From JAKAFX01 sp049965715 (GTDB lineage Archaea; Thermoplasmatota; Thermoplasmata; Thermoplasmatales; Thermoplasmataceae), in assembly GCA_049965715.1 (NCBI GenBank), contig JBMFWA010000008.1, forward strand, positions 8,644-72,643: a DNA stretch of 64,000 nt. The letters are read 5' to 3'. Under the pieces are notes generated by a model. It searched no databases and was not told where the DNA came from. It was given only the letters and a program-made list of their open reading frames with translations. Position 1 is the first letter of the stretch. Every line of letters begins with the position of its first letter. A program made the translations under genes and the position numbers. This document shows positions 44,693 to 53,431 of the stretch, in pieces.

Positions 44693-47371
44693 TTAATTAA
44701 AAAGGGTCTTAATTAAGTTTTCATCAATGTTTCTCTGAGAAGTACCCTCCACCATTCTGCTGTTTCTTTTTATTATGTTCAGCAGGTCTTCCTTGCCACT
44801 GCCAAAATTTGAGAGATCAAGACTGTTTGAAATTATGGAGAAGCCATTGTTTCCTGCATCTGATCTCTTGGTGACCAGTATTATGCTATCCTTTTTCCTG
44901 AGAATCATTGGAATAACTATGTTGATCTCATCCTTTCCCAGTGGAATCGTTGAAAACTTCACTGCTGTTTCGCCCTTTCTGAAAATTTCCTTTGAATGTT
45001 CCACCGCAAGCTCTGCTATTATCTTTGATGATCGTTCCCTGTATTTGAACGCATCCATTGAGTTGGATATGAAGACATTAAGTCTCGAATCAAGTTCTTC
45101 AAGAGACGATGACAGGAATTCCTGCAGCCTGTAGGCAACATCGCCTATCTTCTCTGTGTATGTCAGGGCAGCAGGGCCAGCAGAGAAGGTCAGTCTCTGT
45201 ATTCCTTCCTGCACGGTTTCAGTTGAGACTATCTTGAGGAAGCCTATCTCATATGTTGAATTAAGGTGCGTGCCTCCGCAGCCTTCCACATCCACCCCTT
45301 CTATCTCAACGACCCTCAACTTTGAATCAAGAGGGACGCCTCCCTGGAATAATCTGAAACCATACTGGGAAATGGCCTTGTTCCAGTCCATGTTCCTTAC
45401 TTTTATGCTGTGGTTTTCCGTGATGATCTGGAGGCACCTCCTCTCTATCTGCTTAATCTGCTCCTGGCTGATCTTCTCATAGTGTGTGACGTCCAGCCTT
45501 GATGTCTCTATGCCCTTCTGTACGCTGTTCTGCCAGATATGATCCCCCAGTATCTCCCGGGTAACTCCCAGCAGAAGATGCGTTGCGGAATGATGGATCA
45601 TCAGCTGTCTTCTCCTTTCATAGTCTATGACTCCCCTGACTCTGGAATGTTCCGGTATGCTGCCATTTATCCTATGCACTATGGTCTTGCCCATCTTTTC
45701 TACCTTGGTTACTTCTATTTTCCTGCCGTTATATATCAGATACCCTAGATCCGTGGGTTGACCGCCGCCCTCTGGATAAAATGCCGTCTGGTTGAGAACC
45801 ACTGCATTTTCAGCGGAATACAGAACAATTGCAGAGAACTCCCTTATTGATGTATCATCATAATAAAGTGGTCTGGTGAATATTTCAGGATATGAACTGA
45901 CTGCCTCTTTCTGGGACTTTCGCTTCTCATGTATGGCCACAACCAGTTCATGAAAGTTATCAGGAACGGGAAGGACCTTTCCAGTTATCTCTGTGTATCT
46001 TGACGAGACAAATTCCGGCAGCAGCCCTGAAGAATCATACAGTTTTATAAGATCATCGCCCGTTATCTGTTCCTGCTTCTTTATCAGTCTCTCTATCTGT
46101 GCACTGCCTGCTTTCAGAAGCGATTCCATCTTCTCTGATTCCCTGCTGATCATTTCCCTGATAAAGTCGACAGGATAATTGTGTAAAATGTCCGAATAAT
46201 TTCTGTATTGAGCGTCAATCAGATCATACAGTGATATCCTGAGCCCTATATTTGCAGCGGATCTCAGTGATCTTCTGATAAGCAGACGCTCCAGGTAGCC
46301 AACCTTGACATTTGATGGGATCACATAGTCTGAAAACATGAACAGAAGTGACCGTGAATGGTCTGCAAGGATATAGCACGACTTCGCATACTCGAACTGT
46401 TCTTCAAGTCCGGATATGTCAATACCAGAATTACTGTTATCTGCAATTTCGCCAATAATCCTGTGCTCGTTGAAGTCGTCGTCTGATAAAGATCTGTCGA
46501 GTATCTTCGAAAGAATGCCATAATCAGGGAAAATACCGGTTGAATTGTCCCTGATCAGTTTCATGACCTCCGGATATATAGCTTCGAATATGGTCGGAGT
46601 CCCAAGGCTCAGCCATGATAACCTTTCCAGGCCGTAACCGGTATCCACCACCCTCAGCGGCATGCTTCCATATTTGATGCCATCAATTTCCACGCTGCCA
46701 TTTTCATTCTCTACCAGATCCATGAAGACGAGCGTTGCAACTTCAAGCCCAGATACAAATACCTCGAGGGCATTTCCGGCATTTCCTCCACCAGCCCATG
46801 GCTTTTCCTTGTAAACTATGTCATCCTGCTGCACCCCCATTTTCTCATTGAGGAATTTATTGCATAGGGAAACTGTCTCATTGTTCCAGTACACCAGATG
46901 ATTTTCATAATTGAAGGAGTCATGGCAGAGCATCTCAAAGCTCGTAAGGTGCCTGCCGGTAACCCCCACTTTGTCCACGTCATTCATTCTTATGCATGGC
47001 TGGGACATGACCAGTGGGTTGCCAGGCGGCTTCACGACTCCTGATGTAACATGTGGCTGGAAATCATAAATGGAGGCGTTGACCAGAAGGACATCTTCCC
47101 TCCATCTCGGGACAACCGGATAAGGCTCGACAAAATGATGATCCTTTTTGAAGAAATTGATGAAGAGATCCCTCATTTCCTTTACATTAAGGTGCACCTT
47201 AGTTGGAGTGTTGCCGATGAAAGTGTAGGTACCACATGGGGGATCACCACATTTCTCCCTTTTTGTGTCGGATGTCCAGAAATAGTTTCCGCATGAAGGA
47301 CATTTTTTTCTGGTCATTCCAAGTTCATGAAATATTTTGAGATCCAGAGAACCCTGATTGTCCATAATCAA
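44693..47371 (-). CDS. alaS: Alanyl-tRNA synthetase (archaeal type)
   Basis: Charges tRNA-Ala. The archaeal N-terminal zinc cluster CPSCGNYFWTSDTKREKCGDPPC is present, then the class II core with TGRHLTSFEMLCHDSFN and the GNAGNALEVF segment. The editing domain is intact: FYPEGGGQPTDLG, HHSATHLLLG and CGGTHLNSTYEIG hold the zinc ligands. A C-terminal coiled region follows. 892 residues is normal. Its intact editing site contrasts with the AlaX-like protein at 21.5 kb. Confidence 0.95.
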   Translation of the reverse strand: MIMDNQGSLDLKIFHELGMTRKKCPSCGNYFWTSDTKREKCGDPPCGTYTFIGNTPTKVHLNVKEMRDLFINFFKKDHHFVEPYPVVPRWREDVLLVNASIYDFQPHVTSGVVKPPGNPLVMSQPCIRMNDVDKVGVTGRHLTSFEMLCHDSFNYENHLVYWNNETVSLCNKFLNEKMGVQQDDIVYKEKPWAGGGNAGNALEVFVSGLEVATLVFMDLVENENGSVEIDGIKYGSMPLRVVDTGYGLERLSWLSLGTPTIFEAIYPEVMKLIRDNSTGIFPDYGILSKILDRSLSDDDFNEHRIIGEIADNSNSGIDISGLEEQFEYAKSCYILADHSRSLLFMFSDYVIPSNVKVGYLERLLIRRSLRSAANIGLRISLYDLIDAQYRNYSDILHNYPVDFIREMISRESEKMESLLKAGSAQIERLIKKQEQITGDDLIKLYDSSGLLPEFVSSRYTEITGKVLPVPDNFHELVVAIHEKRKSQKEAVSSYPEIFTRPLYYDDTSIREFSAIVLYSAENAVVLNQTAFYPEGGGQPTDLGYLIYNGRKIEVTKVEKMGKTIVHRINGSIPEHSRVRGVIDYERRRQLMIHHSATHLLLGVTREILGDHIWQNSVQKGIETSRLDVTHYEKISQEQIKQIERRCLQIITENHSIKVRNMDWNKAISQYGFRLFQGGVPLDSKLRVVEIEGVDVEGCGGTHLNSTYEIGFLKIVSTETVQEGIQRLTFSAGPAALTYTEKIGDVAYRLQEFLSSSLEELDSRLNVFISNSMDAFKYRERSSKIIAELAVEHSKEIFRKGETAVKFSTIPLGKDEINIVIPMILRKKDSIILVTKRSDAGNNGFSIISNSLDLSNFGSGKEDLLNIIKRNSRMVEGTSQRNIDENLIKTLFN

Positions 47372-47482
47372 CCAGTTGAAGTGATGTTGTTCGCCAATTA
47401 ATCTTTTTTATTTGACTTCTGAACAGTAAAATCTGTTAATAACAGTTATCATAATGGGTTCTTCTCAACATGAATAATGTTA

Positions 47483-48577
47483 TCAGGCCACCGGGTTCTG
47501 TTCGTCATTTTCAGCAACTTGCTCAACGAGGCCGGACCTGGTAGCAGTGCTACTGGGATTTGAATTTCGCACGATCATGTTTATCGAGGCTTTTGTATTG
47601 TATATTGTTTTTGGAAACAAAACCACCATTGGCTTATACCTGCCGGACTTTTCCAAAATAGCCTCCTGAAACTGGACGGCGTCATAAAAATCATTGACCC
47701 AGCACAGATATCCAAGAGAATTCTTCAGATAGTCACGCTTAAGCAGTATCCTTTTTCCTATTACACTCTCATTCATAAGATATGAGTCCAGCGCTCTCTT
47801 TTCGCTTTCAGCAACCGTGAAGAATACCAGGGTAGAGGCCCCCTCGCCAATCCATTTACCTGTCATCGTCGGCTCAAAAATCAATGAACCGCTGGTTATG
47901 ATATCTCCATAAATCTTTTTTATTGCAGACCTTGAAAGACCTGTTCTGGTTGATATTTCATTTATTTTGGCGGTGGGGTTTTTAATCAGTTCATTCATTA
48001 CTGCAATCACGCCACTGCGTAGGGTCCCGTCATAACTTCTGAGCCTCTTGAATTTATTGGAATCTGAGAGGAATGACCAGGAAAATCCTGAAATTGATTT
48101 CAGTTTGAACCTTGGATTGATATTGATTAGATCTGTTGTGATCCTTGAAAGTTCCTTTTCGTCTTTGTGATATATATCAATTTTTACTCCTGACTCCAGT
48201 GAACCGTCGCGTCTCAGTGATAATCCCTCGTGGAAAGCGTCTATGTTGTCCGGGTAACTCTCTATTATCGACAGGGGAGAGATATCCGGAAGAGACCCAC
48301 TAAAAAAAACAGATGACTTCTGCATACCAACTATCCTGGGATCGACAACCGCTCTCAGCGTCATTGCATGCGAAATAATATCCCATCTGGCCGTTACCTG
48401 TCCCCTGGTGATTTTATCCATGCCAGTGATCAAGCCCTTCTTGGATTTTTCCAGCAGCTGCGTGCTTATCCAGAAAGCTGAGGGACGTTTGTATTTCATC
48501 ACATTTTCCTTGTCAAGAACCATATTATTGTTGGGCCATTGCAGGTTTCTTATGATTTCTATATCCAGGATATGCAA
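47483..48577 (-). CDS. HTH transcriptional regulator (Lrp-like or related)
   Basis: 364 residues. A helix-turn-helix is clear at about residues 200-230 (INEISTRTGLSRSAIKKIYGDII). The N-terminus (LDIEIIRNLQWPN, KRPSAFWISTQLLEKS) looks like a second, degenerate HTH, and the C-terminal half has an alpha/beta region that could be a ligand-binding RAM-like domain. This two-HTH layout is seen in several archaeal regulators. An ATG at codon 27 (MKYKR) is an alternative start. Targets unknown; it is divergent from the neighbouring ORF-poor stretch. Confidence 0.65.
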   Translation of the reverse strand: MHILDIEIIRNLQWPNNNMVLDKENVMKYKRPSAFWISTQLLEKSKKGLITGMDKITRGQVTARWDIISHAMTLRAVVDPRIVGMQKSSVFFSGSLPDISPLSIIESYPDNIDAFHEGLSLRRDGSLESGVKIDIYHKDEKELSRITTDLININPRFKLKSISGFSWSFLSDSNKFKRLRSYDGTLRSGVIAVMNELIKNPTAKINEISTRTGLSRSAIKKIYGDIITSGSLIFEPTMTGKWIGEGASTLVFFTVAESEKRALDSYLMNESVIGKRILLKRDYLKNSLGYLCWVNDFYDAVQFQEAILEKSGRYKPMVVLFPKTIYNTKASINMIVRNSNPSSTATRSGLVEQVAENDEQNPVA

Positions 48578-49135
48578 TATAAGTTTAATTGAAGCTTATA
48601 TAAAATTATTTTGTACTGATCGGTATTTCCGTACAGTGTCGATTCCTCCGACAGTAACTGCTATCTATTCCGAGATTACATGATAAACGGTTTTTTTACC
48701 CATAGCTTCATTTCATCACTGGCCCTATGTCCGTTTCTTTCCACGTTTTTCACAACAGCTGAGAACGTGTTCCTCGTTTCTGTCTGACATTTCCTGTATC
48801 ATCATTGAGTGCAAAAGAGGTATACAAGATACAACTATTTGATCTGGGCAGTGATGAAACTCCGGGTTGGGATGACTCATTTCCAGCGTCCTGATGCAGC
48901 TTTTATTCCTGCTACTCAACTTACTCTGTACGCCGGCTCGAATTGCATATTGGTGTTGCAAGGTGTAATTCTTCTCCACCATAAAAGTGGAGCATCTACA
49001 CAAGGGAGCAAGAGAATATCCAGTAAGAATCTACATTATTTTTGCCTTAGGAATATCTGTGAACAGCAAAATAGATTAATGTTCTTTGAGGACAGTATCT
49101 ATCTTCAGGTTTGATGCCCGCGAAGTAAAATATCT
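48578..49135. other. ORF-poor intergenic stretch, 558 nt
   Basis: Open frames on both strands up to 101 codons exist, but their products have no recognisable motifs and odd composition, and the two longest overlap antiparallel. A TATA-like TATATAAAATTATTT at about 48597 faces the regulator gene on the left. The stretch may be decayed coding DNA. No RNA gene was recognised. Confidence 0.5.
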
Positions 49136-50074
49136 TTGTCTGATACACCTGCCATTATGATGCTTCTTGATGAGACTGAAATGAGGAAAAATATAGCAAT
49201 TAGCGAGGCAATAAACGTAATGAGAAACGCATTTCATGACAGGGGTGAACATGAATTACTTTCTCCTCCAAGATATAATATAGGAAATGATGGGAGAATA
49301 GTTATAACCCACGGTGAAAATAAGAGATTAAATATATCCGGCTTCAGATGTTATAATCTGTATGGGGATGTTGATGATCAATTTACAATGGTCATCGATA
49401 CAAAAAGTGGAAAAATGAAAGGGATAATTCTTGGAAATTATCTTGGCTCACTAAGGACAGGGGCAATAGGCGCATTGTCTATAGATTTGCTGGCAAAGAA
49501 AAATAGCAGAATTCTCTCTGTTATCGGCTCCGGTAATCAGGCTATGATTCAGACACTATGCGCACTGAATGTCAGAAATATTGAAGAAATAAGGGTCTTT
49601 TCTCCAAATAAAGATCATAGAGAAGAATTCATAAGCGCATTAAATAGTAAAACAGGTCAAAACGTAATAAATTGCATTAACTCAAATGATGCTATTGTTA
49701 ACAGCGATATAATAATAACAGCAACAACGAGCAAAACTCCTGTAATAAATTCAGATTATGTTAGCTACGGCGCGCATATCGTCTGGGTTGGAAATAAGCA
49801 TAAAAATTCCAGTGAAATTGGTGATGATGTAATAACAAAAAGCACCAAGATTTTCACAGATTCGATAGAACAATTGAATTCCTATAAGGGACAGCATAAA
49901 CTGGTAAATTATGACTCAAAAAAAGGACCGTATGAATTATCAGACCTTTTTTCTGGGAAAGTTAATGGTAGAATGAATGAAAACGATGTGACAATTTTTG
50001 CATCTGTAGGCTTATCTGGAACAGAAGTAATGCTTGCTGATTATGTTATGTCAAAGTATCAAATACCATCTTAA
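49136..50074 (+). CDS. Ornithine cyclodeaminase / mu-crystallin family dehydrogenase
   Basis: 312 residues, TTG start. The NAD(P)-binding GSGNQA motif is at 131-136, with the preceding LGSLRTGAIGALS segment typical of the family, whose members include ornithine cyclodeaminase, alanine dehydrogenase and imine reductases. The substrate-binding lysine expected near residue 71 appears to be arginine (ISGFRCYN). Codons are AT-richer than in neighbouring genes, and the gene is flanked by ORF-poor DNA and a tRNA, suggesting horizontal acquisition. Substrate unknown. Confidence 0.8.
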   Translation: MSDTPAIMMLLDETEMRKNIAISEAINVMRNAFHDRGEHELLSPPRYNIGNDGRIVITHGENKRLNISGFRCYNLYGDVDDQFTMVIDTKSGKMKGIILGNYLGSLRTGAIGALSIDLLAKKNSRILSVIGSGNQAMIQTLCALNVRNIEEIRVFSPNKDHREEFISALNSKTGQNVINCINSNDAIVNSDIIITATTSKTPVINSDYVSYGAHIVWVGNKHKNSSEIGDDVITKSTKIFTDSIEQLNSYKGQHKLVNYDSKKGPYELSDLFSGKVNGRMNENDVTIFASVGLSGTEVMLADYVMSKYQIPS

Positions 50075-50451
50075 AAGAATTTAATCTTCTTTCTGGACCC
50101 CTCTCGTTTCACAAGGTAATCGCAACTGCCTTCTATCATTTGATACAGGTTTTAAGGAAAAGGGCACAGGGAAACTTTTTCATTCTATACGATGAGAGCG
50201 TTTTCAGTCAGATATATGGTTCTGATATTCCAGCTTACTGTCCACATTTTCTTCAGTCCCGGTGACTATCGTATTACTTCCTCCACTGCGCATTATTTTC
50301 TGCCTGGCACAGCGCGGTATTTGATTTTATTACAATTGTCTTGCTCATTCAATCATTCAGTCTTTATCGGATCGGATACCTCAATGTCCTGCATCGTTTT
50401 TTCCTGACTATTTTCGACAAAAAAATTAATAGTATGCTTATAAAAAGAATA
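50075..50451. other. ORF-poor stretch before the tRNA, 377 nt
   Basis: No credible gene. A 71-codon frame at 50192-50407 has no family resemblance. The stretch adjoins the 3' end of the minus-strand tRNA, the side where elements integrated into a tRNA gene would lie. I see no integrase and no second copy of the tRNA 3' end. Confidence 0.5.
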
Positions 50452-50526
50452 CGGGCCCGGTGGGATTCGGACCCACGATCACCGACTTAGAAGGACGGTG
50501 CCTTATCCAAACTAGGCCACGGACCC
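50452..50526 (-). tRNA. tRNA-Arg (anticodon UCU), with unusual bases
   Basis: The minus strand folds as a 75-nt cloverleaf: acceptor GGGTCCG/CGGGCCC with one U-G pair and G73, D arm GCCT..AGGC, anticodon loop CTTCTAA (anticodon TCT), five-base variable loop TGATC, T stem GTGGG/CCCAC. Two oddities: the anticodon stem has a U-U mismatch at 30-40 (CCGTC against GTCGG), and the T loop reads TCCGAAT, so the usually invariant U55 is C. CCA is not encoded. Confidence 0.88.
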
Positions 50527-50612
50527 TTTCACTGTATTCTCAGCATAACTTAAATTTTATTGGGAAAATTAAGATCAGATAAAATTTTATTGCAATTCGT
50601 CATTAGAATCTG

Positions 50613-50849
50613 TTGAACCGAATTCAGATAGAGATTAAATTTCCACTGGAGTCATTCAAAGGACTTGACAAAGTTATTGCCCCTGATTTAGTAGAAAGTA
50701 TGTCAAGGTCCCGGATTTCTATAAATGAGTGTGACGAAAATTTGCATATTTATATAGAAGCCAGGGATATAGTCGCAGCTAGGGCATCCTTGGCCTCTGT
50801 GACAAGGCAGGTTGTTCTTTTCAGTAAATTGAATAGGGAAGTGAATTAA
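50613..50849 (+). CDS. pcc1: KEOPS complex subunit Pcc1
   Basis: 78 residues, TTG start. IQIEIKFPLESFKGLDKVIAPDL, then the central strands and ARDIVAARASLASVTRQVVLFSKL, match the small Pcc1 dimerisation subunit of the t6A-synthesis complex; the ARAALNS-like helix appears as ARASLAS. It is directly followed by prefoldin beta, a frequent archaeal pairing, with the two genes abutting. Confidence 0.85.
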   Translation: MNRIQIEIKFPLESFKGLDKVIAPDLVESMSRSRISINECDENLHIYIEARDIVAARASLASVTRQVVLFSKLNREVN

Positions 50850-51209
50850 ATGGAACCGAATTTGGGATCATATCTTCAGAATCAGATCAAGCAGGCTCAG
50901 CAGATAGAATTACAGTTGGAACAGACAGCCAGTCAGAAGTATCAGCTTGAAATCAAGGTAAAAGAACTGGAAAAAACTCTGAAAGAGCTTAACGAAATAC
51001 CTGATGGCACTGATATTTACAGAAATACTGGCGTAGTGATGTACAAGGTTCTCGAAAAGAAAAAACTTATTGACGAGCTTGAGGAGCAAAAGGAACTGAG
51101 CGAAATCAGAATAAAAACCTACGAAAGGCAGCAGAAATCTCTCGAGGACAAGTATAAAGAGCTAGAGGAATCGTTGCGTAAGAGCTACGAACAGCAACAA
51201 AAGAAGTGA
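50850..51209 (+). CDS. pfdB: Prefoldin beta subunit
   Basis: 119-residue chaperone subunit that delivers unfolded proteins to the thermosome. Two long heptad-repeat helices (about 8-45 and 75-115) flank the beta hairpin with PDGTDIYRNTGVVMYK, the family signature. It follows pcc1 without a gap and overlaps mptA by 4 nt. Confidence 0.93.
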   Translation: MEPNLGSYLQNQIKQAQQIELQLEQTASQKYQLEIKVKELEKTLKELNEIPDGTDIYRNTGVVMYKVLEKKKLIDELEEQKELSEIRIKTYERQQKSLEDKYKELEESLRKSYEQQQKK

Positions 51210-52105
51210 TTTTTTTATTGACCGGATCTCCTGAAATTCAGGACTCTTTTCCAAAAAACAGTATTCCCATAGAAAAAGTTGGAGTCAGGCATTTCAGGTA
51301 TCCTGCGAATATCGCGATTGACGGTAATGAGCAAAGATCGGTTCTGGATATTGATATCTCCGTGGGGCTTGACCCGGACAAGAAAGGCGCGAGCATATCG
51401 AGAATCACAGATTCAATTCTTGAGGGACTCGAATCAGAAAGTGGATTCCTGGACTTCAAGAATGTCCCGGAGATCATATATGCTAATATTGCACAAAAAA
51501 TTCAGTATTCCGGAAAAGTTTGCGTGCATGTCAATTCCGAGGCGTTTCTACCCAGAGTTATCAAGACGGGAAAAGAGATCCTTGTTTCCTATAGCATTGG
51601 ATCCGGCTATTCTGTAAACAATGAAATGCAGCCTACCAAAACTGTGGAGGTGTCGATCAGTGGAATGAATGCGTGTCCATGCACAATGGAAAAAACGCGT
51701 TCCATGCTTATTTCAGAACACCCTGAATATGGAACTTTCCTGAGGGATATTCCAGTTGTGACTCATAACCAGAGAAATATCGTCAGGATTGCACTTCGTG
51801 GTTATGATTTTGGTATTCAATTTTCCGATTTGATAAATTCCTGTGAAAGAGTGCTTGGTTTGCCTCAGTTACTGAAATACGGGATGGATGAAGAGGGGAA
51901 GCAAATAATAGATTCGCACAAGAATCCAAAGTTCATCGAAGATATAGTCAGGGAAATATCTGCAGAGATCGTTAAGTCATTTCCAGATCTGCCTGACTCT
52001 GTTTCACTCAGTGTTTCTTCCGAAAGTCTGGAAACCATGCATCCCTACAACCTCCATGCAGAGGTGAACATGACGGTGGGGGATCTCAGGAAATTCCTCA
52101 GATAG
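51206..52105 (+). CDS. mptA: GTP cyclohydrolase MptA (type IV)
   Basis: Converts GTP to 7,8-dihydroneopterin 2',3'-cyclic phosphate, first step of archaeal pterin synthesis. Motifs: IEKVGVRHFRYPANI, the metal-binding SGMNACPCTME and THNQRNIVRIAL, and HPYNLHAEVNM near the C-terminus. GTG start overlaps the prefoldin stop. Related to bacterial FolE2. It is convergent with the riboflavin operon, overlapping ribH by 8 nt. With folC it points to folate- or methanopterin-type cofactors. Confidence 0.9.
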   Translation: MIFLLTGSPEIQDSFPKNSIPIEKVGVRHFRYPANIAIDGNEQRSVLDIDISVGLDPDKKGASISRITDSILEGLESESGFLDFKNVPEIIYANIAQKIQYSGKVCVHVNSEAFLPRVIKTGKEILVSYSIGSGYSVNNEMQPTKTVEVSISGMNACPCTMEKTRSMLISEHPEYGTFLRDIPVVTHNQRNIVRIALRGYDFGIQFSDLINSCERVLGLPQLLKYGMDEEGKQIIDSHKNPKFIEDIVREISAEIVKSFPDLPDSVSLSVSSESLETMHPYNLHAEVNMTVGDLRKFLR

Positions 52106-52505
52106 ACTTCATGGCCTTTATGAGTTTCACCAGGCTATCCACTGCATCTCTCGCGTTTTCAATCCTTGCCATAGCCTGTAACCTGGTCTGCCCGGGTCCG
52201 GTTATTCCAAGTGAGACAGGCTTTGAATATTCCACAGAAAGGTCTTCAATTTTCCTTGCAGCGTTCTGCATTATGATCTGATCATGATCGGTCTCTCCCT
52301 TTATGACACACCCAAGAGTTACTATACCATCAAGATCCTTTATCTCCAGCATCTTCTTGACTGCCAGAGGAATGTCAAATGTGCCTGGCACCATAACAAC
52401 CTTGCCGACTTCAACGCCCAGGAATTTTGCTTCCTCTTCTGCCCTTGAAAGCATCAGAGTTGTGATATCCCAGTTAAATTCCGATACAACTATTCCTATT
52501 TTCAT
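52098..52505 (-). CDS. ribH: 6,7-Dimethyl-8-ribityllumazine synthase
   Basis: Penultimate riboflavin step. Family marks: VSEFNWDITTLML at the N-terminus, VPGTFDIPLAVKKML, LGCVIKGETDHDQII with the catalytic histidine, and GITGPGQTRLQAMARIENA. 135 residues is typical. Last gene of the ribB-ribL-ribC-ribH operon, beginning 9 nt after ribC ends. Confidence 0.94.
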   Translation of the reverse strand: MKIGIVVSEFNWDITTLMLSRAEEEAKFLGVEVGKVVMVPGTFDIPLAVKKMLEIKDLDGIVTLGCVIKGETDHDQIIMQNAARKIEDLSVEYSKPVSLGITGPGQTRLQAMARIENARDAVDSLVKLIKAMKSI

Positions 52506-52514
52506 TTTTCACAC

Positions 52515-53003
52515 CTAGTGTCTTCTTCCTCCTCTAAGAGGTACCTCGACAGAGCCCACGTCTGGGAATCCCTGCCTCAATCCTTGTCCTGCATATTCCG
52601 TCATTTTCTGACGATTGAACAGCAATGTGAGTACATTTTTCGCATGCTCCCTGCTTCGCATATCCATCAGCCATGCAAGCTCTTTCTCATCCCTGGCCTC
52701 GTCTTCATGAACGAAGACCTCAATGATATGCCTGCCCCATTTTGTTTGAACATTCATTATTCCATTGGAAGCTGTCTGAGCCGAAATTTTATCCACAGGC
52801 ATCTTTCCTGGCATTCCCAGCGCAATGATGATGTCCGCGCCCTCTTTGAACAATATTTCACATGCTACTGGTATATCCTTTATTCCGGGCACCGTGTAAC
52901 GGTTGATGGTGAAACCTGTTCCGTTTGATCTGAGTTCGTCAATGGCCGATCTTCCCATGTCATATCTGGCGAAGGTTGTATCTACGACTCCTATGATTTT
53001 CAA
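52515..53003 (-). CDS. ribC: Archaeal-type riboflavin synthase
   Basis: Dismutates lumazine to riboflavin. This is the archaeal family, related to lumazine synthase rather than to the bacterial two-domain enzyme: VVDTTFARYDMGRSAIDELR, RYTVPGIKDIPVACEILF and IALGMPGKMPVDKISAQTASNGIM. Start ATG overlaps the ribL stop by 4 nt. 162 residues is normal. Confidence 0.93.
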   Translation of the reverse strand: MKIIGVVDTTFARYDMGRSAIDELRSNGTGFTINRYTVPGIKDIPVACEILFKEGADIIIALGMPGKMPVDKISAQTASNGIMNVQTKWGRHIIEVFVHEDEARDEKELAWLMDMRSREHAKNVLTLLFNRQKMTEYAGQGLRQGFPDVGSVEVPLRGGRRH

Positions 53004-53431
53004 GTTCTGCCCTCAATCTCCTCAATAACCCTCTTCTTTATTTCCGATGAGCTGACTGGACCTGAATGGTTTGACCTGCTCATCCTCATTACCTTTACAT
53101 TGAGACCAAGTTCCAGGCACTTCTTTTCAATATCCGCCTCGTTGAAATGCTGATCATAGCCCAGCGCTATTATGTCCGGTTTTATATCCGATACGGTCTC
53201 ATATATATCGCCTATATGGCCCAGAACAGCTTGATCGACCAATTTCAGCTGAGACACCATCATCAGCCTTGTATTTTCATCGAACAATGGCATCTTACCA
53301 TTTTTCATAGCAGTCTTGTCCCTGGCCACAACAACCACCAATCTGTTTCCCAGTTTTCTGGCTTCGCTAAGAAAATGAATATGCCCCGGATGCAGGATGT
53401 CGAATACCCCTGTGGCCATTACCAGCGTCAT
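53000..53431 (-). CDS. ribL: Archaeal FAD synthetase (FMN adenylyltransferase)
   Basis: Makes FAD from FMN and ATP; cytidylyltransferase-fold enzyme. The nucleotidyl-transfer motif HPGH is at 14-17 in ATGVFDILHPGHIHFL, with MVSQLKLVDQAVLG, LGYDQHF and the late RMSRSNHSGPVSSSEIKKRV. The start lies 65 nt inside the end of ribB; an internal ATG (MATGVF) at 53419 would still overlap by 53 nt. Confidence 0.9.
   Translation of the reverse strand: MTLVMATGVFDILHPGHIHFLSEARKLGNRLVVVVARDKTAMKNGKMPLFDENTRLMMVSQLKLVDQAVLGHIGDIYETVSDIKPDIIALGYDQHFNEADIEKKCLELGLNVKVMRMSRSNHSGPVSSSEIKKRVIEEIEGRT

Noticed and set aside
48725..49114. 92- and 101-codon frames as possible transposase remnants
   Set aside because: Neither shows a DDE, HUH or zinc-ribbon motif, they overlap antiparallel, and no terminal inverted repeats are visible.
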